A stretch of 64,000 nt of DNA, from NCBI GenBank assembly GCA_902471875.1, contig CABRLN010000001.1, positions 62,001-126,000 of the forward strand, written 5' to 3'. Position numbers and translations under genes: made by a program. The notes beneath the pieces are model-generated. The model did no database searches. It saw nothing but the letters and a program-made list of their open reading frames with translations, and was not told where the DNA came from. Of this stretch, positions 37,504 through 44,901 are shown one piece after another (position 1 is the first letter of the stretch; every line of letters starts with the position of its first letter). This stretch comes from an uncultured Clostridium sp. (GTDB lineage Bacteria; Bacillota; Clostridia; Oscillospirales; Acutalibacteraceae).

Positions 37504-38547
37504 TTATTTCTCCCTTCTTACCTTAACAGCTAAAACTCCAAGAGGTACGCATACAGCAATCATTGTACACAAAATAATTATTGTAGGTATTGTAAACTGA
37601 CTTTGTCCCATTGTGTTAAGCTCTACCAAAGAACGAATCATATAGTAAATAGGCGAGGTTTCACGAAATCCGTCGGCAAACGAGGCATGCATATAGCTGG
37701 CAAATGCTCCGCCGAAAAATCCCCAGTACATAATAATGCAGTAAGATAAGGCTATGGTAACAACTACATTTTTAATCAGACTGAACAGTACAGTACTAAC
37801 TGCGGCAGACGCAACACAGCCAAGCAGAATAATTAAAAATGACAAGCCGGGTGTTTGCCAGCTGACGGAGTATAAAGGTGTACATATTGCAACTGATATT
37901 CCTATAAGTAAAATAATGACAATGCTTGTAGAAATAAAGCGAGCAAAATATATGTTCAGTGATGAAACAGGAGAGGCTTTAAATTTTAAGCCGATTTTGT
38001 TTTTCTTTTCGCTTGAAATTACAACGCCTAAAACTATCAGGGCACACCAAATAAAGTATACAGTATATGCTATGGTGTAGTAAAGCATAGAGTCAGGCAT
38101 AGGGGCAGGATTAACCTGCTGTTGGGTAATATAGTTGCTTTGCGGTGCAGCCGAAGATTGTGAAATAACAGCGTTCACTATCATTTTTATTATACTGCCT
38201 TCATTTGAGTATTCGTTGTTTGAATACACTGTACAACCGCTATTTGTTATCTCTATAAAAATATTTGTGGTACCATTTTTTACAGCATTTTCACCTTTGG
38301 TGTCGGCATAATATACAGGTGCAAAGCCATTTTCTTTTAAAATATTTTCAAGAAAAGGCTTTATGGCTTCATATTTGCAGTTTTTACTAAAGCTGTAGCC
38401 TGTACTGCACTTTTTTATTTCAAAGTTATCTACCATAATATCTTTAAATACGGCTGTAAGCATTCCTGTTACTGCTACCATAGTTAATACTACTAAAATA
38501 AGTGCCTTACAACGCAACATTAGCTTAAGATTGTTTTTTATTAACAT
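37504..38547 (-). CDS. ABC-2 type transporter permease
   Basis: About 347 residues with the same plan as the following permease: a first helix at residues 12-30 (ALILVVLTMVAVTGMLTAVF), an extracytoplasmic domain of about 130 residues, and five C-terminal helices (MLYYTIAYTVYFIWCALIVLGVVIS and others). The ATG at 38547 shares a base with the ATPase stop; a GTG at 38550 overlaps it by four bases and is equally possible. This tight coupling shows that ATPase, permease and permease once were one operon. With the ATPase gene broken upstream, the permease has probably lost its normal promoter. Confidence 0.85.
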   Translation of the reverse strand: MLIKNNLKLMLRCKALILVVLTMVAVTGMLTAVFKDIMVDNFEIKKCSTGYSFSKNCKYEAIKPFLENILKENGFAPVYYADTKGENAVKNGTTNIFIEITNSGCTVYSNNEYSNEGSIIKMIVNAVISQSSAAPQSNYITQQQVNPAPMPDSMLYYTIAYTVYFIWCALIVLGVVISSEKKNKIGLKFKASPVSSLNIYFARFISTSIVIILLIGISVAICTPLYSVSWQTPGLSFLIILLGCVASAAVSTVLFSLIKNVVVTIALSYCIIMYWGFFGGAFASYMHASFADGFRETSPIYYMIRSLVELNTMGQSQFTIPTIIILCTMIAVCVPLGVLAVKVRREK

Positions 38548-39218
38548 CACAGGTAATCGCCTCCTGCATAATCACGAAGCTTTTTACCTGTTAATGACAA
38601 AAATACCTCTTCAAGTGAAATTTTGCTGTCAGGGTCAGAGGTTACAAGTCTTACAAGCTCGTCACGAGTACCAACAGCAATTATTCTGCCATTGTCCATT
38701 ATTGCAATTCTTGTGCAAATAGCCTCTACTTCTTCCATATAATGACTGGTGTAAATTACTGTTGCACCGTTTTCGTTTGCTGTTTTAATTTTTTCAAGTA
38801 TAAAGTTTCTTGATTGCGGGTCAATGCCCACTGTAGGTTCGTCAAATATCATAAGCTTTGGGTTGTGGCCAATAGCACAAGCTATGTTTAAACGGCGTTT
38901 CATTCCGCCTGAAAAATTCTTTGCAAAATCGTTACGTCTTTCTAACAAGCCTACAAATTCCAGAGAATTGTTAATGGCGTTTTTTAACTGTTTGCCCCTT
39001 ATTCCGTACAAAGAGGTAAACAACTCTACATTTTCCCATGCTTTCAGATTTCCGTGTATAGCAAGCTCTTGCGGTATATAACCAATTTGCTTTTTAATGT
39101 TTTTTGTATTATCAGACAAATTGCTGCCGAACACATAAATATCTCCTGAGGTAGGTTTAAGTAAGGAGCACACCATGTTTAATGTAGTGCTTTTGCCTGC
39201 ACCGTTCGGGGCAAGTAT
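38547..39218 (-). pseudogene. ABC-2 exporter ATPase, N-terminus removed by ICE insertion
   Basis: The frame encodes APNGAGKSTT (the Walker A region) at its very start, then the Q-loop region IGYIPQELAIHG, signature FSGGMKRRLNIA, Walker B LMIFDEPTVGID and H-loop YTSHYMEE, all typical of ABC-2 drug-exporter ATPases. Upstream of the Walker A the host frame ends: only ILAPN precedes GAGKST, then an in-frame TAA at 39219-39221 and GC-rich ICE DNA. Roughly the first 30-35 residues, including the A-loop, are therefore missing. The first in-frame ATG (39176) lies after the P-loop Lys, so any product from there would lack ATP binding. The 5' fragment should lie beyond the other end of the ICE. Confidence 0.88.
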
Positions 39219-39302
39219 TTATAGACAACCACCGCAACACCGCATAAATCAAGACTTTTTTGAAACACGAAAACTAAACTTAAAGCCCTATAATCACATG
39301 GT

Positions 39303-39334
39303 AAACGCCTTTTCCACACGGAACGGGCGTTTTT
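39303..39334 (+). terminator. hairpin with T-run near the ICE left end
   Basis: A 7-bp stem (39303-39309 with 39326-39332) with a small inner TTCC/GGAA hairpin and a following T-run precedes the first ICE gene. It could stop transcripts entering from the host or attenuate the ICE operon. A TATAAT at 39289-39294 lies just upstream without a well-spaced -35. Confidence 0.5.
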
Positions 39335-39366
39335 CATTGTCCGGGCAAATGAAAGGAGCTGATAAC

Positions 39367-40287
39367 ATGGCAGTATTCCGAGTGGAAAAAAGCAGGGACT
39401 ACACCGTTATGTCAAACCACCACCTACGCAATACTGACTTATCCCTAAAATCAAAGGGGCTGCTTTCACAAATGCTTTCCCTGCCCGAAGAATGGGACTA
39501 TACCCTAAAGGGACTTTCCCAAATCAACCGTGAGGGCATAGACGCTATCCGGGAAGCAATACGGGAACTGGAACGGGCGGGATATGTGACCCGTACAAGG
39601 GTACGGAACGAAAAAGGACAGTTGGGGGCGGCTGATTATGTGATACATGAATTTCCAGTGCCGCCTAAACCTACATTGGAAAATCCAACACAGGACAAGC
39701 CTATATCGGAAAATCCAACATTGGAAAACCCTATGCAGGAAAATCCAACGCAATTAAATAAAGAACTATTAAGTAAAGAATTATCAAATACGGATTTATT
39801 AAATACCCATTCCATTCCTATCCTTTCCACTCCCTTAACAGAGGGAACGGCTACGCCGCAGGAACGGAAAGGAAACGGTTACACCAACATGGACGCAGTA
39901 CGGGCTTATGAGGAAGTCATAAAGGACAATATCGAATACCGCTATCTGATACAGGACAGCAACATTGACAAAGGTATGCTTGACGAGATTGTTTCGCTCA
40001 TGCTTGAAACCGTCTGCACCCGCCGCAAAGTGATACGCATTGCCGGGGACGACTACCCCGCAGAGCTTGTGAAGTCCAAGTTTATGAAACTGAACAGCAG
40101 CCATATCCAGTTTGTGATTGACTGTATGCACCAAAACACCACCAAGATACGCAACATCAAGAAATATCTGCTTGCGGTTCTTTTTAACGCACCAAACACC
40201 ATTGACAGCTATTATACCGCCCTTGTCGCTCACGATATGGCACAGGGCGTATTTTTATCGCAGGAACAGGAGGACGACAGCTTATGA
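39367..40287 (+). CDS. replication-initiator-like HTH protein (DUF6017 type)
   Basis: 306 residues. The N-terminal 100 residues are a winged-helix domain like that of RepA_N/replication initiator A proteins (FRVEKSRDYTVMSNHHLRNTDLSLKSKGLLSQMLSLPEEWDYT), followed by a linker in which ENPTxENP-like units are repeated five times, and a conserved C-terminal domain (YEEVIKDNIEYRYLI ... KKYLLAVLFNAP) that I recognise as DUF6017. It is the usual first gene of this ICE type and may start rolling-circle or theta replication of the excised circle, or regulate the operon. The ATG at 39367 has GAAAGGAG upstream; the frame is open further left across the junction into host antisense sequence, which is not coding. 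Confidence 0.8.
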   Translation: MAVFRVEKSRDYTVMSNHHLRNTDLSLKSKGLLSQMLSLPEEWDYTLKGLSQINREGIDAIREAIRELERAGYVTRTRVRNEKGQLGAADYVIHEFPVPPKPTLENPTQDKPISENPTLENPMQENPTQLNKELLSKELSNTDLLNTHSIPILSTPLTEGTATPQERKGNGYTNMDAVRAYEEVIKDNIEYRYLIQDSNIDKGMLDEIVSLMLETVCTRRKVIRIAGDDYPAELVKSKFMKLNSSHIQFVIDCMHQNTTKIRNIKKYLLAVLFNAPNTIDSYYTALVAHDMAQGVFLSQEQEDDSL

Positions 40288-40511
40288 AACAGGGGGCTTT
40301 GATTTATGACAGGGAAAGCGGACGTTATGACATTCGCTTTGGACTGGACGACTACAACGGCGGCTTGCATTGCGGCGAATGTTTTGACGTATTCGCAGGC
40401 GGGAAATGGAAGCCGACACGCATTGAAATGAGTACCGGGCAGGAATGGTATCTTGTGGGTATCAAGACGGACGTACTGGACGGCTTGCGTGTGCGGGTAC
40501 ATAACAGATAA
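40284..40511 (+). CDS. DUF5348 family protein
   Basis: 75 residues. A small globular protein (MKQGALIYDRESGRYDIRFGLDDYNGGLHCGECFDVF ... WKPTRIEM) that I recognise as DUF5348, common in Firmicutes conjugative elements. Its start overlaps the preceding stop by 4 bp (ATGA), so translation is coupled. No catalytic motif is visible; function is unknown. It probably folds as a small beta barrel. Confidence 0.75.
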   Translation: MKQGALIYDRESGRYDIRFGLDDYNGGLHCGECFDVFAGGKWKPTRIEMSTGQEWYLVGIKTDVLDGLRVRVHNR

Positions 40512-40558
40512 CCGGGCGGCTGCCCTGCACTACCCCAAGAAAGGAGGAATGACAGCCC

Positions 40559-41035
40559 ATGCAGGAACAGATCAACGAAAAGACCGTTGCATTGTCAATC
40601 AAAACGGCGAAGCTGACCGCCGAAGTCTTACAAAAGGCAATCAGAAAAATGTTATCCGCTAAGAAGAACAAAGCACCAAAAATATACAAAGGCAGGCAGA
40701 CCCTAAAGCACCTTATGAAGCAGAACACGGGCGTTTCCAGTATGGAAATTACGGACGCTAACATAAAGGCGTTTGAACCCATAGCCAAGAAGTACGGGCT
40801 TGATTACAGCCTAAAGAAAGTCAAGGGCGAAGAACCGCCCCGGTATCTTGTCTTTTTCAAGGGGCGGGACGTGGACGTTATGACGGAAGCCTTTAAGGAG
40901 TTTGCCGCCAAGCAGTTAGCCAAAGAGAAAAAGCCGTCCATACGCAAAATGTTAGCCGCTTTCCGGGAAAAGGCAAAGCAGATGAACCAAAGCAGGCAGA
41001 AAGAGAAAAACAAGGACAGGGGGCGGGAAAGATGA
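40559..41035 (+). CDS. PcfB family conjugation protein
   Basis: 158 residues; PcfB/DUF3801 family. In pCF10, PcfB-like proteins accompany the coupling protein PcfC and are thought to help substrate recruitment. Here the gene lies directly before virD4 and overlaps it by 4 bp, consistent with that role. The core is residues 20-120 (KLTAEVLQKAIRKMLSAKK ... YSLKKVKGEEPPRYLVFFKGRDVDVM). The C-terminal tail is strongly basic and carries EKKPSIRK (KPSIR at 125-129, 29 residues from the end), a motif shared with three other proteins of this element. AAAGGAGG precedes the ATG. Confidence 0.87.
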   Translation: MQEQINEKTVALSIKTAKLTAEVLQKAIRKMLSAKKNKAPKIYKGRQTLKHLMKQNTGVSSMEITDANIKAFEPIAKKYGLDYSLKKVKGEEPPRYLVFFKGRDVDVMTEAFKEFAAKQLAKEKKPSIRKMLAAFREKAKQMNQSRQKEKNKDRGRER

Positions 41036-42798
41036 AACCAAACGTCAAAAAGCTGCTTATCCTCAATGCGCCGTACCTGCTCTTTGTATGGCTCTTTATG
41101 AAAGCAGGCGAAGCGTTCCGGCTCTCTCCGGGGGCTGACCTCTCCGGGAAGCTCTTACACATCATGGAGGGCGTGACCGCAGCCTTTGAAAGCCCCCTGC
41201 CAAGCCTTAACGGGCAGGATTTTGTGATAGGCGTTGCCGGGGCGGTTATCCTGCGGATCGCCGTCTACATGAAAGGCAAAAACGCCAAGAAGTACCGCAA
41301 GGGCGTTGAGTACGGCTCTGCAAGGTGGGGGAACGCAAAGGACATTGAACCCTACGTTGACCCGGACTTTTATAACAACGTCCTGCTGACACAGACAGAA
41401 CGCCTTACCATGAACAGCCGACCCAAAAGCCCCAAGTACGCAAGGAATAAAAACGTGTTAGTCATAGGCGGTTCGGGAAGCGGCAAGACCCGCTTTTTCG
41501 TCAAGCCGAACCTCATGCAAATGCACAGTTCGTATTGCGTGACCGACCCAAAAGGCACAATCCTCATAGAGTGCGGAAAGCTCTTAGACAGGGGCGGCTA
41601 TAAGATAAAAGTGCTTAACACAATCAATTTCAAAAAGAGTATGCACTACAACCCCTTTGCGTACCTGCACAGCGAAAAAGACATATTAAAACTTGTCAAC
41701 ACAATCATGGTAAACACGAAAGGCGAGGGCGAAAAATCGACCGAAGATTTTTGGACGAAAGCCGAAAAGCTCTACTACACCGCACTAATCGGCTATATCT
41801 ACTACGAAGCCCCGGAGGAAGAAAAGAATTTTACGACCTTACTTGACATGATAAACGCAAGCGAAGCGAGGGAGGACGACGAGGACTTTAAGAACCCGGT
41901 AGACCTCATGTTTGACCGACTGGAAGAAAAAGACCCGGAACACTTTGCCGTAAAGCAGTATAAAAAATACAAACTTGCGGCGGGCAAAACGGCTAAATCT
42001 ATCTTGATTTCATGCGGCGCAAGGTTAGCCCCATTCGACATAAAAGAATTGCGGGAGCTTATGGAAACGGACGATTTGGAGCTTGACACATTGGGGGACA
42101 GGAAAACCGCCCTCTTTGTCATTATCTCCGACACGGACGACACTTTCAATTTCATTGTCGCCATGATGTATACGCAGCTTTTCAACCTCTTATGTGATAA
42201 GGCTGATGATGTGTACGGCGGCAGGCTTCCCGTACACGTCCGCTGCCTGCTTGACGAAGTAGCAAATATCGGGCAGATACCCAAACTGGAAAAGCTGATT
42301 GCCACCATACGAAGCCGGGAAATATCCGCCTGCCTTATCTTGCAGGCACAGAGCCAGTTAAAAGCCATATACAAGGATAACGCCGACACGATTGTAGGGA
42401 ATTGCGACACCACCCTTTTCTTAGGCGGCAAGGAGAAAACCACGCTCAAAGAAATGTCGGAGCTTTTAGGGAAAGAAACCATAGATTTATACAACACTTC
42501 CGAGAACCGGGGAAAGGAAAAGACCTACGGGCTGAACTACCAAAAATTGGGAAAGGAGCTTATGAGCCAAGACGAAATTTCCGTCATGGACGGCGGCAAA
42601 TGTATCTTGCAGGTAAGGGGCGCACGCCCCTTTTTCAGTGACAAGTTCGACATTACCAAGCACCCAAGATATAAATTCCTTTCCGATTTTGACAAGAAAA
42701 ACGAATTTGATATTGAAAAATATCTGAAACGCCGCCCGGCAGCTATCAAGCCGGAAGAACCCTTTGACCTCTACGAGATAGACGGGGACGATTTATAA
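41032..42798 (+). CDS. VirD4-like type IV coupling protein (CD1115 family)
   Basis: 588 residues. Hexameric inner-membrane ATPase that brings the relaxase-DNA complex, and possibly proteins, to the transfer channel. Two N-terminal helices (residues 8-20 and 62-80), Walker A GGSGSGKT at 146-153, the coupling-protein block SSYCVTDPKGTIL and Walker B RCLLDEVANIG at about 406, then ACLILQAQSQL. Length and domain order match the TraG/VirD4 group of Tn1549-like elements. It overlaps pcfB by 4 bp. A 450-bp region without a clear gene follows it, unlike the tight packing elsewhere in the operon. Confidence 0.95.
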   Translation: MKPNVKKLLILNAPYLLFVWLFMKAGEAFRLSPGADLSGKLLHIMEGVTAAFESPLPSLNGQDFVIGVAGAVILRIAVYMKGKNAKKYRKGVEYGSARWGNAKDIEPYVDPDFYNNVLLTQTERLTMNSRPKSPKYARNKNVLVIGGSGSGKTRFFVKPNLMQMHSSYCVTDPKGTILIECGKLLDRGGYKIKVLNTINFKKSMHYNPFAYLHSEKDILKLVNTIMVNTKGEGEKSTEDFWTKAEKLYYTALIGYIYYEAPEEEKNFTTLLDMINASEAREDDEDFKNPVDLMFDRLEEKDPEHFAVKQYKKYKLAAGKTAKSILISCGARLAPFDIKELRELMETDDLELDTLGDRKTALFVIISDTDDTFNFIVAMMYTQLFNLLCDKADDVYGGRLPVHVRCLLDEVANIGQIPKLEKLIATIRSREISACLILQAQSQLKAIYKDNADTIVGNCDTTLFLGGKEKTTLKEMSELLGKETIDLYNTSENRGKEKTYGLNYQKLGKELMSQDEISVMDGGKCILQVRGARPFFSDKFDITKHPRYKFLSDFDKKNEFDIEKYLKRRPAAIKPEEPFDLYEIDGDDL

Positions 42799-43076
42799 GG
42801 GCGCAGGAGGAAAGGACACAGGGAAAAGGGCTTTGCGTCATGGAAATGTGCATAACAGGCTATTGCGTCATGGATAACACCATTCACAGCACATGGAAAA
42901 GCTAAAATGCAGCTTTCCCACGTCCTGCAAACAGTGTTACCCACAACGCAAAAGTGCAAGCCAGTTATACACAGTTCCACAACGCCGACTAAGACGGCGA
43001 AAAGCGCACCCCTCTTTCATTCATTCATAAGGGCAAAAAGGAGGTAATCATCATCAAAACCGTAAACACCGGGTAC

Positions 43077-43241
43077 ATGGTTCGTGCGCCCACAGGGGGA
43101 CGCACCACCCCTTTACAACTGAATACCGCCACGCCGCAGCACCTACGCAGCGTGGGGACAGCCGCCAGTAGAGGGCGGCTTTTTTCATACCCAAAAACCA
43201 ACAAAACAGATTTTTCCAAGCCGCACAGCGGCAGAAAGTGA
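43077..43241 (+). CDS. possible 54-residue peptide, uncertain
   Basis: An open frame of 54 codons from ATG 43077 ends 8 bp before the Maff2 gene. The perfect AAGGAGG at 43038-43044 is placed for a start at 43050-43053, where the frame has ATC codons. It looks as if an ATG start was changed to ATC, or as if the ribosome site serves a non-standard start. The product would be basic (TGYMVRAPTGGRTTPLQL ... KPHSGRK) and does not match a family I know. A terminator-like hairpin inside it argues against coding. Confidence 0.25.
   Translation: MVRAPTGGRTTPLQLNTATPQHLRSVGTAASRGRLFSYPKTNKTDFSKPHSGRK
43160..43185 (+). terminator. terminator-like hairpin before the Maff2 gene
   Basis: Arms AGCCGCC (43160-43166) and GGCGGCT (43174-43180) with a T-run to 43185. 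It sits within the operon between virD4 and the Maff2 gene, so it may be an attenuator rather than a final terminator. Confidence 0.6.
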
Positions 43242-43248
43242 GGACTAT

Positions 43249-43464
43249 ATGGCATTTTTTAATTCCGCAATCACAGTATTACAGACACTTGTTATCGCAT
43301 TGGGCGCAGGACTGGGCGTATGGGGCGTAATCAACTTGTTAGAGGGTTACGGCAACGACAACCCCGGCGCAAAAAGTCAAGGCATGAAACAGCTTATGGC
43401 AGGCGGCGGCGTTGCGCTGATCGGCACGACCTTAATCCCGCTGCTTTCCGGCTTGTTCGGTTAA
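43249..43464 (+). CDS. Maff2 family protein, small membrane (pilin-like) component
   Basis: 71 residues with two transmembrane segments separated by a polar loop: NSAITVLQTLVIALGAGLGVWGVINLL, then GYGNDNPGAKSQGMKQ, then LMAGGGVALIGTTLIPLLSGLFG. The family is found only in Firmicutes conjugative elements just before the VirB6-like gene. The size, topology and position match VirB2/TrbC pilins, so it is a probable channel or pilus subunit; this is inference. A weak AGTGAGG precedes the ATG. Confidence 0.85.
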   Translation: MAFFNSAITVLQTLVIALGAGLGVWGVINLLEGYGNDNPGAKSQGMKQLMAGGGVALIGTTLIPLLSGLFG

Positions 43465-43483
43465 TCCGGGGAGGTAGTCTTTT

Positions 43484-44353
43484 ATGGAGAGCATATTTGA
43501 AGCCATTAACGAATGGCTAAAGGAGCTTTTAATCGGGGCGATTAACGGAAACCTGTCAAATATGTTCGGGGACGTGAACGAGAAAGTAGGCACGATAGCG
43601 GCACAGGCAGGGCAGACCCCGCAGGGTTGGAACGGCGGCGTATTTTCCATGATACAGAACCTTTCACAGACCGTCATTCTCCCCATTGCGGGGCTTGTCA
43701 TAACCTATGTGCTATGCGTGGAGCTAATCGGCATGATAACGGACAAAAACAGCCTGCATGACATTGATACTTTCATGTTCTTTAAGTATGTATTCAAAGC
43801 GTGGGTAGCGGTCTACCTTGTTACCCACGTCTTTGACATTACTATGGCGGTCTTTGACGTGGGGCAGCATTTAGTCAACAGTGCGGCGGGTGTGATAAAC
43901 TCCGACACCGCTATTGACGTGGAAAGCACCCTTGCCACCATGACCGCCAACATGGAAACAATGGAAGTCCCCGAACTTCTCTTACTTGTAATGGAAACCG
44001 CCGCAGTCAGCATGTGCATGAAAATAATGTCCGTGCTGATAACGGTTATCCTCTACGGCAGAATGATAGAAATATATCTGACCTGCTCCGTTGCCCCTAT
44101 CCCCTTTGCGACCATGACGAACCGGGAATGGGGAAGCATTGGGAACAACTACCTAAAAGGCTTGTTTGCATTGGGCGTACAGGGCTTTTTCATCATGGTT
44201 TGTGTCGGTATCTACGCCGTGCTTGTAAATGAAATGGTAATCGCAGCAAACCTGCACAGTGCCATTTTCAGCATAGCAGCCTACACCGTGATACTCTGCT
44301 TTTCCCTCTTTAAGACGGGAAGCCTTGCAAAAAGCATTTTCCACGCACATTAG
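43484..44353 (+). CDS. VirB6/TrbL-like conjugal transfer protein (CD1112 family)
   Basis: 289 residues with about six transmembrane helices (VILPIAGLVITYVLCVELIGMI; YVFKAWVAVYLVTHVFDITMAVF; LLLLVMETAAVSMCMKIMSVLITVILY; GLFALGVQGFFIMVCVGIYAVLVNEM). It forms part of the inner-membrane channel of the type IV secretion system. The soluble N-terminal stretch of about 60 residues and the SVAPIPFATM motif are typical of the family. GGGGAGG lies just before the ATG; the Maff2 gene ends 19 bp upstream. Confidence 0.9.
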   Translation: MESIFEAINEWLKELLIGAINGNLSNMFGDVNEKVGTIAAQAGQTPQGWNGGVFSMIQNLSQTVILPIAGLVITYVLCVELIGMITDKNSLHDIDTFMFFKYVFKAWVAVYLVTHVFDITMAVFDVGQHLVNSAAGVINSDTAIDVESTLATMTANMETMEVPELLLLVMETAAVSMCMKIMSVLITVILYGRMIEIYLTCSVAPIPFATMTNREWGSIGNNYLKGLFALGVQGFFIMVCVGIYAVLVNEMVIAANLHSAIFSIAAYTVILCFSLFKTGSLAKSIFHAH

Positions 44354-44394
44354 ATTTCAGACACCGCCCCAAACGGGCAGAAAGGAGGTAATCA

Positions 44395-44901
44395 ATGGCA
44401 TATGTCACAGTACCCAAAGACCTTACGAAAGTAAAGAGCAAGGTTGCGCTGAACCTTACCAAGCGGCAGCTTGTGTGTTTCAGTATGGCGGCGGTTGTGG
44501 GCGTACCGCTTTTCTTTCTTATCAAGGGCAGCGTCCCGCAGACCGCAGCGACCTTTATCATGGTGCTTGCCATGCTCCCGTTTTTCATGTTCGCCATGTA
44601 CGAAAAGCACGGGCAGCCGCTTGAAACCATTTTAGGCAACATCATCAAAGTGTTTTTCCTCACGCCAAAGGAACGACCGTACAGGACGGAAAACTATTAC
44701 GCCGTCTTAGGAAAACAACGGAAACTTAACAAGGAGGTAACAGCCATTGCGAAAAAAAGCTATCAAAGACAGACCGCAAAAGCAGCACACAAAGGAAAAG
44801 ATCAAGCTCACACGGGCAGAAAAAAAGGAGATAGCCGCCCTTATGCGGCAGGCACGGGGGGACGGGAAAAAGCACACCGCACAGCAGACAATCCCTTATG
44901 A
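44395..44901 (+). CDS. PrgI family protein (VirB3-like)
   Basis: 168 residues. Two close transmembrane helices (residues 27-45 and 51-68: FSMAAVVGVPLFFLI, TAATFIMVLAMLPFFMFAMYEKHGQ) follow a short cytoplasmic N-terminus YVTVPKDLTKVKSKVALNLTKRQL, the PrgI signature. PrgI corresponds to VirB3 and docks the VirB4 ATPase. The last 52 codons overlap the virB4 start in another frame, so the basic C-terminal region is encoded by double-coding DNA. AAAGGAGG precedes the ATG. Confidence 0.88.
   Translation: MAYVTVPKDLTKVKSKVALNLTKRQLVCFSMAAVVGVPLFFLIKGSVPQTAATFIMVLAMLPFFMFAMYEKHGQPLETILGNIIKVFFLTPKERPYRTENYYAVLGKQRKLNKEVTAIAKKSYQRQTAKAAHKGKDQAHTGRKKGDSRPYAAGTGGREKAHRTADNPL

Larger units (their letters stand above)
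42799..43248 (+). other. 450-bp structured leader between virD4 and the Maff2 gene
   Basis: The largest gap inside the transfer operon. It holds two copies of TTGCGTCATGGA-like sequence (42832-42843 exact apart from the first bases, and 42862-42873), a CGCCG/CGGCG hairpin near 42984-43002, a perfect ribosome site AAGGAGG (43038-43044) facing ATC codons rather than ATG, a GTGCG...CGCAC inverted repeat around 43086-43108, and a terminator-like hairpin at 43160-43185. One stretch, GTGCGCCC, resembles the nick core of RSF1010/pIP501-type transfer origins. It may be a regulatory leader, an oriT, or both; nothing is proven. Confidence 0.5.

Noticed and set aside
39175..39366. N-terminal extension of the first ICE gene across the host junction
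   Set aside because: It would be read from antisense of the ABC ATPase gene; the ATG at 39367 has GAAAGGAG and matches the family start.
39665..39755. Short repeated units in the first ICE gene as a possible iteron origin
   Set aside because: The repeated GGAAAATCCAACA-like units code for ENPT-type linker repeats in frame; iteron function cannot be excluded, but the coding explanation is sufficient.
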